Assembly (NCBI GenBank): GCA_965205915.1
Contig: OZ242191.1
Location: 1,798,001-1,862,000, forward strand
Source of the DNA: VXMO01 sp965205915
Lineage (GTDB): Bacteria; Chloroflexota; Dehalococcoidia; UBA6926
Direction of reading: 5' to 3'
DNA length: 64,000 nt
The notes under the pieces were generated by a model. That model saw only the letters and a program-made list of their open reading frames with translations. It was not told the DNA's origin and made no database searches. Below are positions 1-7,737 of this stretch, piece after piece; positions within the stretch are counted from its first letter, which is position 1; every line of letters starts with the position of its first letter. The translations under genes were made by a program, and so were the position numbers.

Positions 1-461
1 ATCAAGGGAGTCAAATCTAGCCGCGTGGTCTTCAATATCGTGGGGGGCTTCCGGGATTTTGCCAACTCAACAGCTAGCTCTTTGGCAAGCGGCTCATATA
101 CATCGGAACAAACAGTTGTGGCCGATAACTCACGCTCTGTGTTGCTCGGCTCCGCAAAAGCAAAATGATTACTAAAGTGGCCCATCCCATACGAGTCGGG
201 ATGCTGATCTGACCAGTGGAAATTGAAATCTCCCAGTGCCAGTAGATTGATACTAGGGTCGACATTATGGGCACTGGGGCCGCGAATATGAGACGTTAAG
301 TCGGCTGCTATCAGTATGTCCGTTTCTGTCCAGCTATATGCGTTCAAATACTCTTCCAAGGAGTTGGCCGCCCTAAGTTCCCCGCATAAGGGTCTAATCG
401 ACTCCAATTGAGAGTCGTCCAGCCCGATGGCGGCTACCCTCGGCTGCTTAGCTGTCACCAT
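1..461 (-). CDS. Hypothetical protein, 5' part only (runs off the window)
   Basis: An open frame reads from ATG at 461-459 on the minus strand to the window edge with no stop, about 153 codons. A GGAG-like ribosome binding site lies about 6 nt upstream. The first 60 residues include alternating hydrophobic stretches (VAAIGLDD, TDILIAADL) that resemble the start of an alpha/beta fold, followed by an ALGDFNFHW segment. I do not recognise a family. The reading frame has no internal stops and uses a typical codon mix, so it is probably a real gene whose 3' part lies outside the window. Confidence 0.6.
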   Translation of the reverse strand, partial: MVTAKQPRVAAIGLDDSQLESIRPLCGELRAANSLEEYLNAYSWTETDILIAADLTSHIRGPSAHNVDPSINLLALGDFNFHWSDQHPDSYGMGHFSNHFAFAEPSNTERELSATTVCSDVYEPLAKELAVELAKSRKPPTILKTTRLDLTPL

Positions 462-761
462 GTTGCTCTCCAGAACCTGTTTCGCCTGCCCCCGACGCAT
501 CTCCAACTTACTACAACAACGCGCCCAATACAGGTCTCTATTTCGGGAAGTAGTCCAGAACCTCGGCGAACGCAATCTGCACGCTGCGCGGTCTAAATGG
601 TTCCCAGCTGAAACCTGAGGGACATCATTCTTGCGGGAGCATTGCAGGGTCGTCACCGAAACATGTCACCGCGGCGCATCGCCGTAGTTGCTTTGCTTCC
701 TATAGCACGGACAGGCCTAAGGATTAATGTCAAGATGGAATGTTGGCAGTTCTATCGGCTT
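462..761. other. Intergenic stretch, no gene seen
   Basis: This 300-base stretch lies between the partial gene and the first tRNA-Gln copy. The short open frames in it have no convincing ribosome binding site or family resemblance. Its right end (from 742) is the start of a direct repeat found again at 3225. Confidence 0.5.
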
Positions 762-834
762 TGGCTGGGGAACGTGGATTCGAACCACGACTAACAGGTT
801 CAGAGTCTGTCGTCCTACCGTTAGACGATCCCCC
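742..834. repeat. Direct repeat copy A: tRNA-Gln plus its 3' flank
   Basis: The tRNA-Gln copy here and the one at 3225-3317 share not only the tRNA but about 20 nt of flank beyond the CCA end (gcagttctat then a ggc-rich tail), with few differences. The repeats bracket about 2.4 kb holding fic, a small membrane protein and the DUF4160/DUF2442 pair. This is what insertion or duplication at a tRNA gene would leave. Confidence 0.75.
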
Positions 835-835
835 T
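762..835 (-). tRNA. tRNA-Gln(CUG), probably degraded copy
   Basis: Cloverleaf on the minus strand with an encoded CCA at 762-764 and anticodon CTG in the loop CTCTGAA. Compared with the copy at 3245-3318, the acceptor has an A-A mismatch at the first pair and a G-T at the sixth, and the anticodon stem has an A-C mismatch next to the loop. These changes suggest a decaying copy or an attachment-site scar rather than a working tRNA. Confidence 0.75.
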
Positions 836-858
836 ATGCTGTCCGAGGAGGCAAAGAC

Positions 859-2016
859 ATGCAACGTGGGGCAATCGGCAGGTTCGAAGTAACGCGCGTG
901 GAGAATGAAACGGTTCGCGCGTTCGTTCCCAATCCGTTACCGCCGGAGCCTCCGTTGCGGATGGATGGGACGTTCCAACAGATCCTGGAACAGGCGACGC
1001 TCGCTGTCGGACGCCTCGATTCAGTGACGGCGTTACTGCCGGACCCCAATATCTTCATCTATTCATATGTGCGCAAAGAGGCCGTGCTTTCAGGTCAAAT
1101 CGAAGGCACGCGGTCGACGCTGTCGGATCTGCTGGCGTTCGAGCTGGGACAAACGCCGGCCGTGCCGCGAGATGACGTTACAGAAGTTTCAAACTACGTC
1201 GTGGCGATGAGCCATGGTCTGGATCGTCTTGCCGGGGGCTTCCCTTTAGCGAACAGGTTGATCCGGGAAATGCACAACATACTTCTGTCCAGCGGTCGCG
1301 GCAGTCGGCAACGCCCTGGGGAGTTCCGCGTTTCGCAGAACTGGATTGGAGGAACGCGGCCGGGCAATGCGAGGTTCGTGCCTCCGCCTCACCTTGCCGT
1401 TCAGGATTGCATGAGCGCGCTTGAGCGGTTTCTCCACGCGACCGGCGATGGGCTTCCAATTCTTGTGCGGGCGGGACTTGCTCACGCGCAGTTTGAAACG
1501 ATCCATCCGTTCCTCGACGGAAACGGACGTATGGGCCGCCTATTGATTGCCCTGCTGTTTGCCGAAAAGGGCGTTCTGACTCATCCTCTGCTGTATATCA
1601 GCCTCTTCCTGCGCGAGCATCGGGACGAGTACTTTGAGCTGCTCAGTCAGCTGCGACATACAGGTGATTGGGAGGCGTGGCTCGCGTTTTTCCTGGAGGG
1701 CGTGCGGTGGACGGCGGAGGACGCGGTAGAAACGGCGAATCGGCTCAACAGGCTCTTTGAAGAAGACAGGGCGAGAATCGAGCAACAGGCCGGACGGCGG
1801 GCCAATTCTGCCCTGCGCGTTTTCGATGTCTTGCGGGAACGGCTGGTGATTGATGTGCCGACGGCCCGAGATCAGGCATCGCTGTCATTTCCGACGGTGT
1901 CCGCTGCGATGGACCTGCTTGTTGGCATGGGCATAGCTGTTGAGACGACGGGCAGGGCCAGCTATCGGCAGTACATCTATCGCGACTACGCAGCGCTCCT
2001 TAGGGGAGACGAATAG
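859..2016 (+). CDS. Fic family protein (probable AMPylase) with N-terminal inhibitory motif
   Basis: This is a 385-residue protein that probably transfers a nucleotide monophosphate onto target proteins. The Fic core motif HPFLDGNGRMGR starts near residue 216 and supplies the catalytic His and the phosphate-binding loop. The N-terminal Fic_N region contains SGQIEG at 78-83, matching the (S/T)xxxE(G/N) inhibitory helix, so the enzyme is likely self-inhibited (class II architecture). The C-terminal 70 residues look like a winged helix. I chose ATG 859 because AGGAGG lies 7 nt upstream; the frame is open back to 727, but that part is antisense to the tRNA. It is a stand-alone gene bounded by tRNA-Gln copies, which suggests recent acquisition. 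Confidence 0.92.
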   Translation: MQRGAIGRFEVTRVENETVRAFVPNPLPPEPPLRMDGTFQQILEQATLAVGRLDSVTALLPDPNIFIYSYVRKEAVLSGQIEGTRSTLSDLLAFELGQTPAVPRDDVTEVSNYVVAMSHGLDRLAGGFPLANRLIREMHNILLSSGRGSRQRPGEFRVSQNWIGGTRPGNARFVPPPHLAVQDCMSALERFLHATGDGLPILVRAGLAHAQFETIHPFLDGNGRMGRLLIALLFAEKGVLTHPLLYISLFLREHRDEYFELLSQLRHTGDWEAWLAFFLEGVRWTAEDAVETANRLNRLFEEDRARIEQQAGRRANSALRVFDVLRERLVIDVPTARDQASLSFPTVSAAMDLLVGMGIAVETTGRASYRQYIYRDYAALLRGDE

Positions 2017-2083
2017 TCGGCCGACTGCAAGGCGGCAGCTCTTTTAGGTAACGATTCCGCCTCGAACCCTTAATCCTGCTCTT

Positions 2084-2113
2084 CGTCATGAAAGAAACTT
2101 TCATGACGGTTTT
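2084..2113 (+). terminator. Likely intrinsic terminator of the fic gene
   Basis: A perfect 11-bp inverted repeat (cgtcatgaaag / ctttcatgacg, 3-nt loop) at 2084-2108 is followed by gtttta. It lies about 70 nt after the fic stop. The stem is only moderately GC-rich and the T-run is short, so it may terminate weakly. Confidence 0.55.
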
Positions 2114-2191
2114 AGAAATTAAGCGTTCATGCCTGAACCTTTAATGACTGGGAAGCGAAGAGGCCATGGTGGGACGCCGCCGTTGCACACT

Positions 2192-2344
2192 TCAGAAGCG
2201 GCTCTTCAGTAACAACCAGAGGATAATTGCGACGACGATCACCGGGATAATGAATAGGAGCAGGCCGCCTAGAAATAGCGCCAACGTAATGCTTCCGGCA
2301 ATTATGACCGCGGCCAAGATCAGGTAGGCAAGGATTTTCAACAT
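2192..2344 (-). CDS. Small hydrophobic membrane protein
   Basis: This 50-residue protein is almost entirely hydrophobic, with two predicted membrane spans (about residues 4-22 and 25-46) and a basic C-terminal end KSRF. ATG 2344 is preceded by GAGGAAG at good spacing; an upstream in-frame start exists but has no such site. It sits alone between two tRNA-Gln copies. I do not recognise a family. The size and shape would fit a small membrane toxin or a stress-type membrane protein, but nothing in the sequence decides this. Confidence 0.6.
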   Translation of the reverse strand: MLKILAYLILAAVIIAGSITLALFLGGLLLFIIPVIVVAIILWLLLKSRF

Positions 2345-2414
2345 AGTGGCTTCCTCTATATCTCTATTTTTTCGGAAAGTCGCTGCGGCCTCCCGCATCA
2401 TATCCGAACAGGTT

Positions 2415-2488
2415 TGGCTGAGGAACGTGGATTCGAACCACGACTAACAGATTCAGAGTCTGTCGTCCTACCGTTAGATGGTTCCCCA
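2415..2488 (-). tRNA. tRNA-Gln(CUG), middle copy
   Basis: Second tRNA-Gln on the minus strand, with encoded CCA at 2415-2417 and loop CTCTGAA giving anticodon CTG. The anticodon stem ACAGA/TCTGT is perfect and the acceptor has one G-T pair. Unlike the other two copies it does not share the 3' flank. It is probably foldable and may be functional. Confidence 0.85.
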
Positions 2489-2523
2489 GCGCTTGAGTCC
2501 GAATCTGAGCGCGTCAGGCAGAA

Positions 2524-2883
2524 CTAGCCGTCTTTGGTCTGAGAGCGCTCGTACTCCATCAGAGCGTCAAGGGTGAGGGGCCGTCCGGCCTTCTTGGCCT
2601 CAAGCCAACGCTGAAACGATCTGGCACTTTCGCCGGATTTTCGGCCTGCGACCAAGCCCGCGATGCTGATGTCCTCATCAAGGTCTGGCCAGTGGATTCC
2701 TTGTCCCAGGCCGATAAGCTCCCAATTCTCTCGCTCTTTCTGCGTGGCGTGAGTCAATCTCGGATACCAGGCAAGTGGCACAGAGATTGTCCGCCCGTCG
2801 TAGAGTTCAGCAATCAACTCTTCGGCCGTGACAACGATGTGAGTCGCCGTAGGGTTCGCCGCTTCAATCACCGAATTTGTCAT
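2524..2883 (-). CDS. DUF2442 domain protein, partner of the DUF4160 gene
   Basis: This 119-residue protein has the DUF2442 pattern: a short beta-rich domain with VVTAEELIAELYDGRTISVPLAW near the N terminus, then a WPDLDEDISIAGL motif around the middle. The C-terminal tail (ARSFQRWLEAKKAGR) is helical. ATG 2883 follows a TTGGAG sequence that can act as ribosome binding site. It lies 16 nt downstream of the DUF4160 gene on the same strand. This pairing recurs in bacteria and is often predicted to be a toxin-antitoxin-like module; the biochemical role is not established. Confidence 0.82.
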   Translation of the reverse strand: MTNSVIEAANPTATHIVVTAEELIAELYDGRTISVPLAWYPRLTHATQKERENWELIGLGQGIHWPDLDEDISIAGLVAGRKSGESARSFQRWLEAKKAGRPLTLDALMEYERSQTKDG

Positions 2884-2899
2884 TCCAGGCTCCAAGGAA

Positions 2900-3100
2900 C
2901 TATTCTTGCCGCTCCTCTATGATACGCCCGATGCGGTTGATCTCTACCGGTCGAAATCCGCCGGAGCTTTGCAGGCGCACCGGGTTCAGCCAGAACTTAG
3001 CGTCGAGGTGGTCGCGGATGATGTGAATGTGCGGAGGCTCATTCCAGTCGGAGACATAGAACATGAACCGGTAGGGCCCATCTCTATGAATCGTCGGCAT
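2900..3100 (-). CDS. DUF4160 domain protein
   Basis: This 66-residue protein matches DUF4160 over its whole length: MPTI start, RFMFYVSDWNEPPHIHI, AKFWLNPVRL, GGFRPVEINRI and a final helix ending in EERQE. It is first in a two-gene unit with the DUF2442 gene. No strong Shine-Dalgarno is visible before ATG 3100. The family is predicted to be one half of toxin-antitoxin-like pairs, but its activity is unknown. The unit lies between two tRNA-Gln copies and is probably mobile cargo. Confidence 0.85.
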   Translation of the reverse strand: MPTIHRDGPYRFMFYVSDWNEPPHIHIIRDHLDAKFWLNPVRLQSSGGFRPVEINRIGRIIEERQE

Positions 3101-3224
3101 CGTGTAGAGAGCCTATCGCCCGCTGCCTCCCTCTGCAAGGAGGGTGTTCATGCTTCAGGAAATGGAGATGGGCCGGAGTGTCGGAAGCGCAAGAAGCGCC
3201 TACAACTCCACCTCAATTGTGAAC

Positions 3225-3317
3225 GTTCGCAGTTCTATGGCCTTTGGCTGGGGAACGTGGATTCGAACCACGACTAACAGAGTCAGAGTCTGTCGTCCTA
3301 CCGTTAGACGATTCCCC
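3225..3317. repeat. Direct repeat copy B: tRNA-Gln plus its 3' flank
   Basis: Partner of the repeat at 742-834. It shares the gcagttctat flank and the tRNA, and contains the best-preserved tRNA-Gln of the three. Confidence 0.75.
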
Positions 3318-3318
3318 A
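3245..3318 (-). tRNA. tRNA-Gln(CUG), intact copy
   Basis: 74-nt tRNA on the minus strand with encoded CCA at 3245-3247. The acceptor stem TGGGGAA/TTCCCCA and anticodon stem ACAGA/TCTGT pair fully, and the loop CTCTGAC gives anticodon CTG. This is the copy most likely to be the original functional gene. Confidence 0.93.
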
Positions 3319-3458
3319 GCGCTGAGGTATCGTGCTTTCTATAGTACCGCTGAACGCAAGGTCGGGGGAGTGTCACCGGCGTCCTGCTCGGGAGTGGGAA
3401 CGCTGATTGCAGGAATGGGCGGAAGTGGGGGCGCGGCGTCACCTGTGGCGTGTAGGCG

Positions 3459-3470
3459 TACACTATCCAC
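3459..3470 (+). promoter_or_regulatory. Possible -10 element for a leaderless copA transcript
   Basis: TACACT at 3459-3464 ends 6 nt before the ATG of copA, which would put the transcription start at or next to the start codon. It also sits in a small inverted repeat (gtgta-ggcg-tacac). No Shine-Dalgarno is present. There is no clear -35. Confidence 0.4.
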
Positions 3471-5966
3471 ATGGCTACGATTGAATCTGATAACAAGCTC
3501 ACGCAGCTTGAGACGATCTCCATCAGCGTCTCCGGCATGACGTGCGCGGCGTGTGTCATGCACGTTGAGCATGCGCTGGCGGATGTGCCCGGCGTTGCGG
3601 AGGCCCGCGTCAACCTGGCTACCGAGAAGGCCGTCGTTGAACTTACCGACCAGCTTTCGCTGGATGTTATCGCGTCTGCGGTTAAGGACGCCGGCTATGG
3701 CGCGCGCACGGAGACGCAGCGACTCTTCATCGAACCCGAGATGGGGGGAGGTGATCCGCGTGAGCGCGCCGTTCCCGCCCTGATGAGCCTTCGCGGCGTG
3801 CGGTGGGTGACACCGGACGAGGAAGACGATACGGCCCTGACGGTCGAGCACTATAGCGCCGCGGTGGACGCCAGCGATCTACGCGGCGCCGTCGTTGATG
3901 TGGGACTGCGCGTCGCGAGTATTGAGGAGCGCGAGGATCCGCGCGCCGCCGCCAAGGAGGAAGAGGAGCACGCCCTCCGAATGCGGTTCATCATCGCTAT
4001 TTCAAGTGGTCTGGCCGTTATGCTGCTCGGCATGTCCGGAATCCTGGAGCAACGCATCGCGTTCTTCGTGATGTTCGCCATTGCGACGCCCATCCAATTC
4101 TGGGCGGGATCGCTCTTCTACGCGAGCGCGTGGTCGGCCCTCAAGCAACGCACGTCCAACATGAACACGCTCATCTCGCTGGGCACAACCGCCGCCTATT
4201 TGTACAGCGTGGTGGCGACGTTCGCGCCCGGCCTGTTCGAGGGCGTTGGTGGCGAACCCGCCGTCTATTACGACACGGCCATCATCATCATCGCGCTCAT
4301 CCTCATGGGCCGGTGGATGGAGGCGCGGGCGCGGGGCAGGGCATCGGACGCCATTGCGTCGCTGCTTGGCCTCCAACCGAAATCGGCACGTGTCATTCGT
4401 GACGGCGCGGAGGTGATGTTGCCGGTGGAGAGCGTCTTGCCCGGCGATGTCGTCGCAGTTCGGCCCGGCGAGCGCGTGCCGGTGGATGGCATCGTCGTTG
4501 ACGGCGCATCGCACATTGATGAATCAATGTTGACCGGCGAGAGTATTCCCGTCGATAAGGCTGCGGGCGATGAGGTCTACGGCGCGACGGTAAACGGAAC
4601 CGGCGCGTTCCGCCTGCAGGCGACGCGAGTGGGCCGAGACACGGCTCTGGCACAAATCGTGCGGCTTGTTGAAGAGGCGCAGGGTTCCAAGGCGCCCGTG
4701 CAACGCCTGGCCGATCTCATCTCCTCCTACTTCGTGCCGACAGTTGTCGCCGTCGCGATCATCACGTTCATCGTCTGGAGCCTCGTTGGGCCGGAGCCCG
4801 CGTTCACGCTGGCCACCCTCAATATGGTCGCGGTGCTGATCATCGCCTGCCCATGCGCGCTTGGCCTTGCAACGCCGACGGCCATCATGGTCGGCACGGG
4901 CAAGGGCGCGGAGAATGGCGTTCTCATTCGCAACGCACAGGCGCTTGAACTTGCCAGCAAGGTTCGCACCGTCGCGCTGGATAAGACGGGAACGATTACG
5001 CAGGGTCGCCCCTCCGTCACCGATATTCTGACGGCGGATAGCATGAGCGAGGGCGAACTGCTGTCCATCGCCGCCGCCGTCGAGAGGCATTCAGAGCATC
5101 CCCTCGCGGAGGCCGTCATCAGGCGCGCCGGCGCGGGGGCTGCGGAGGGAAAGGCGGTTGCAGATTTCGAGGCTCTGCCGGGGTCAGGCATCGTCGCCTC
5201 GGTTGACGGCAAGTCTGTCGTCGTCGGCAGCGCCCGCCTCATGGACGAGCGTGAGATTACTATTTCTGATGCCATGCGAAAGGGCGCCGAGGAACTCGCC
5301 GGGCAGGGCAAGACGCTGATGTATGTGGGAATGGATGGCGGCGCCATCGGCGCGCTCGCTATCCAGGATCCCGTCAAGCCGTCGGCGGCGCGCGCGATTC
5401 AACGGATCCACTCGTTGGGCATCCGCACCGTCATGCTGACGGGCGATAACCGGGCGACGGCACAGGCCATCGCAAGCGAGGTTGGAATCAGCGAGGTTCG
5501 GGCGGAGGTGTTGCCGGCGCAGAAGGCGGAGACCATCGCCCAAATCCAGGCCGAGGGTGGCTACGTGGCGATGGTCGGCGACGGCATCAATGATGCCCCC
5601 GCGCTGGCGCAGGCGGACGTTGGCATCGCCATCGGCACGGGCGCGGACGTTGCGATGGAGGCTTCGGACGTGACGCTGGTGAGCGGAGACCCGAACGGAA
5701 TCGCGACCTCCATCCAGCTATCGCGCCGCACCGTCAGGACCATTTGGCAGAATCTATTCTGGGCGTTCATCTATAACGCGACACTAATCCCGATTGCGGC
5801 TGGCATCCTATATCCGTTCGTGAACGGCGGCGTCCCATCCGGCCTACAGTTCGCGCTGGGCGAGCATGGGTTCCTCAACCCGATGATGGCAGCCGGAGCG
5901 ATGGCCATGTCCAGCGTGAGCGTGGTTCTGAACTCACTTAGGTTGAAGGGGTTTAAGGCGGGGTAA
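3471..5966 (+). CDS. copA: Copper-translocating P1B-type ATPase
   Basis: This 831-residue membrane pump exports Cu(I) using ATP. The N-terminal heavy-metal domain has GMTCAAC with Cys25 and Cys28. A second ferredoxin-like region (about residues 83-150) lacks the CxxC pair and is probably a degenerate metal domain. The membrane part carries the CPCALG metal-binding motif, followed by DKTGT (phosphorylated Asp), an HP dipeptide (SEHPLAEAV) for nucleotide binding, and GDGINDAPAL. The length is normal for CopA. It stands alone, next to a tRNA-Gln, with no chaperone or CueR/CsoR gene adjacent. ATG 3471 was chosen because it begins just before the HMA domain and a -10-like box lies right upstream. 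Confidence 0.96.
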   Translation: MATIESDNKLTQLETISISVSGMTCAACVMHVEHALADVPGVAEARVNLATEKAVVELTDQLSLDVIASAVKDAGYGARTETQRLFIEPEMGGGDPRERAVPALMSLRGVRWVTPDEEDDTALTVEHYSAAVDASDLRGAVVDVGLRVASIEEREDPRAAAKEEEEHALRMRFIIAISSGLAVMLLGMSGILEQRIAFFVMFAIATPIQFWAGSLFYASAWSALKQRTSNMNTLISLGTTAAYLYSVVATFAPGLFEGVGGEPAVYYDTAIIIIALILMGRWMEARARGRASDAIASLLGLQPKSARVIRDGAEVMLPVESVLPGDVVAVRPGERVPVDGIVVDGASHIDESMLTGESIPVDKAAGDEVYGATVNGTGAFRLQATRVGRDTALAQIVRLVEEAQGSKAPVQRLADLISSYFVPTVVAVAIITFIVWSLVGPEPAFTLATLNMVAVLIIACPCALGLATPTAIMVGTGKGAENGVLIRNAQALELASKVRTVALDKTGTITQGRPSVTDILTADSMSEGELLSIAAAVERHSEHPLAEAVIRRAGAGAAEGKAVADFEALPGSGIVASVDGKSVVVGSARLMDEREITISDAMRKGAEELAGQGKTLMYVGMDGGAIGALAIQDPVKPSAARAIQRIHSLGIRTVMLTGDNRATAQAIASEVGISEVRAEVLPAQKAETIAQIQAEGGYVAMVGDGINDAPALAQADVGIAIGTGADVAMEASDVTLVSGDPNGIATSIQLSRRTVRTIWQNLFWAFIYNATLIPIAAGILYPFVNGGVPSGLQFALGEHGFLNPMMAAGAMAMSSVSVVLNSLRLKGFKAG

Positions 5967-6036
5967 GCGAGTGGCGTCCTATTGAGATTGAGACCTGTCT
6001 CTTCTGCGAATAGAAAGTGCAGATGTGAGGAGGAGG

Positions 6037-7737
6037 CTACTCCCAAGGCGGGCCATGTTGTATGAGGTGGTCGGCTGCTTCCATTAGTTTTCGAAACTCA
6101 GCTTCAGGTAATCCGAGCCGTCTCGCATCTCTAGCGTGACGCTTTGCTTGACGAGGCTCGACGCGTAACAAGCAAACTTCTGCGGCGAGAAATCGAATCT
6201 CGTGGTCGTTGGGAGACAATTTGATAGATTCTTCAAGGGCGCTAAGGGAATTATCCAGCCTCCTCTCAAGCCTATAAGCATGGGAGAGGGCGTTGAAGAA
6301 TCTGGAATCTAGGTTGTCCAGTTCGCCTCGGACTGATTCCAAGTGTCGAATTGCTTCGCCCGGACGTTCAAGCAAGACAAGTGTGTGGCCCAAGGCCGTC
6401 CATGACCAAGTACGCTTCCTGTCTAAAGTGACTGCCAACCAAAAGGATTGCACGGCTTCTGCCAGTAGCCGCTTGTTACCCTTAAGTGCGCCCCAATCCT
6501 TCTTTACGGTACCTACGAACTCGTGAAGAGCCGCGTTCTCATGATCAAGTTCGGGAATGTGATTCAGGGCAGCAAAAGAGTCTTCGAATCGACCCTGATG
6601 CTGTAGTAGCGTGGCCTGATCCAAGTATGCTCGTATCGCATCGGCGTGTTCCCCAAATTCATCTAGAGTGTCGTCTCTCAGGGCCCAGCGATCTTCCCCG
6701 TAGTGCTCAGCGATTGCTTGGAGTGTGGCGTCTTGAGCACGTCTATTCCAAGGCCCGCGGATCATCTTTAGGTCTTCCTGCCAGGTTTTGTCTTGTTCTA
6801 TTTCGTACAATCTCTCAAGGAACGGCATTGCGTATTGAGAGCGCGCGCCAAATGACTGAATAAATCTGGCAGCGGTTTCGTCTTTGCCATCCTCATTCCA
6901 TGCCCGAAGGATCCCATACATGTGGTCTGCGTACACCATGAGCCGCATCGCGCACTGCGTCACCAAGTCGTCACCTACATGCTCTCGCAAAATCTTTGTT
7001 ACATCGTCAAGAAGGTATAGCCTGCGGAAGTCGGCCTCAATGCTGGCAGCATCTGCTTTCTCGGTGCGGTCCGCGAGTGCCTCGGCAAGGTCGTGAATTG
7101 ACGAGGCATGTGGCTTGGTGTGGTGGTAAAGCCACATGTCTACGGTCGTTGACGATTCTTTGCCGAGCGCTTCAACAAGCTCGTTCCTGCTCATGTTGCC
7201 GGCCTCTTTCATCAACTGCTTCAGCAACTTGCCGGGGCGCGACTCCGCCCAGTACTGCACCACTCTAAATCGTAGGGCGGGTTCAGGGGACATTGACAAT
7301 GACGCGGCAATTCTGACTGCCAACTCTATCGTGGCCAGCCGTACGTAGGGTGCCCAAATGGATGGTAATATCTTTTTCGGCACCTCAAGTCGACTTTCCT
7401 GAATGAATGCCCTCCAGCCCTCCCACTCCGTGACAAATATTTCAAGAGTGGCACGTACGCCACCCATTTCTTCATATGTGGAACCGCTGGGCGGGGCAGG
7501 CAACAGACCGCTTTGTTCGATCCACTCGGCAATAGCATCAAGAATTTCCCTCTTGGTCTCGTTCGGAATGTTGAAATCCTCAGTCTCGTTGAAGAATCTC
7601 TGGAGTGTCTTCGAACTAAGTGGCGGGGTGAACCCCCCGAGATTCCGGATAAGGTAACCAATTATGTGTCCTGCCGACGGCGGCAGCGGCAAGTCAACAA
7701 AGTCCTTCCAAGGTTCCAGATGCTCATCACCACTCAT
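6037..7737 (-). CDS. TPR protein with central HTH-like segment, partner of the viperin gene
   Basis: 566 residues, downstream of and overlapping the viperin gene by 11 nt, so the two are probably co-translated. ATG 7737 has GGAGGG at short spacing. The C-terminal third (about 390-555) is helical and repeat-like, with TPR signatures such as WSWTALGHTLVLLERPGEAIRHLE and RFFNALSHAYRLERRLDNSLSALEESI. A central segment near 168-224 (LLKQLMKEAG, SRNELVEALG, DMWLYHHTKP, IHDLAEALAD) resembles an XRE-type helix-turn-helix. The N-terminal 150 residues are helical and unrecognised. The protein could be a sensor, scaffold or regulator acting with the antiviral enzyme; this is inference from position. Confidence 0.78.
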   Translation of the reverse strand: MSGDEHLEPWKDFVDLPLPPSAGHIIGYLIRNLGGFTPPLSSKTLQRFFNETEDFNIPNETKREILDAIAEWIEQSGLLPAPPSGSTYEEMGGVRATLEIFVTEWEGWRAFIQESRLEVPKKILPSIWAPYVRLATIELAVRIAASLSMSPEPALRFRVVQYWAESRPGKLLKQLMKEAGNMSRNELVEALGKESSTTVDMWLYHHTKPHASSIHDLAEALADRTEKADAASIEADFRRLYLLDDVTKILREHVGDDLVTQCAMRLMVYADHMYGILRAWNEDGKDETAARFIQSFGARSQYAMPFLERLYEIEQDKTWQEDLKMIRGPWNRRAQDATLQAIAEHYGEDRWALRDDTLDEFGEHADAIRAYLDQATLLQHQGRFEDSFAALNHIPELDHENAALHEFVGTVKKDWGALKGNKRLLAEAVQSFWLAVTLDRKRTWSWTALGHTLVLLERPGEAIRHLESVRGELDNLDSRFFNALSHAYRLERRLDNSLSALEESIKLSPNDHEIRFLAAEVCLLRVEPRQAKRHARDARRLGLPEAEFRKLMEAADHLIQHGPPWE

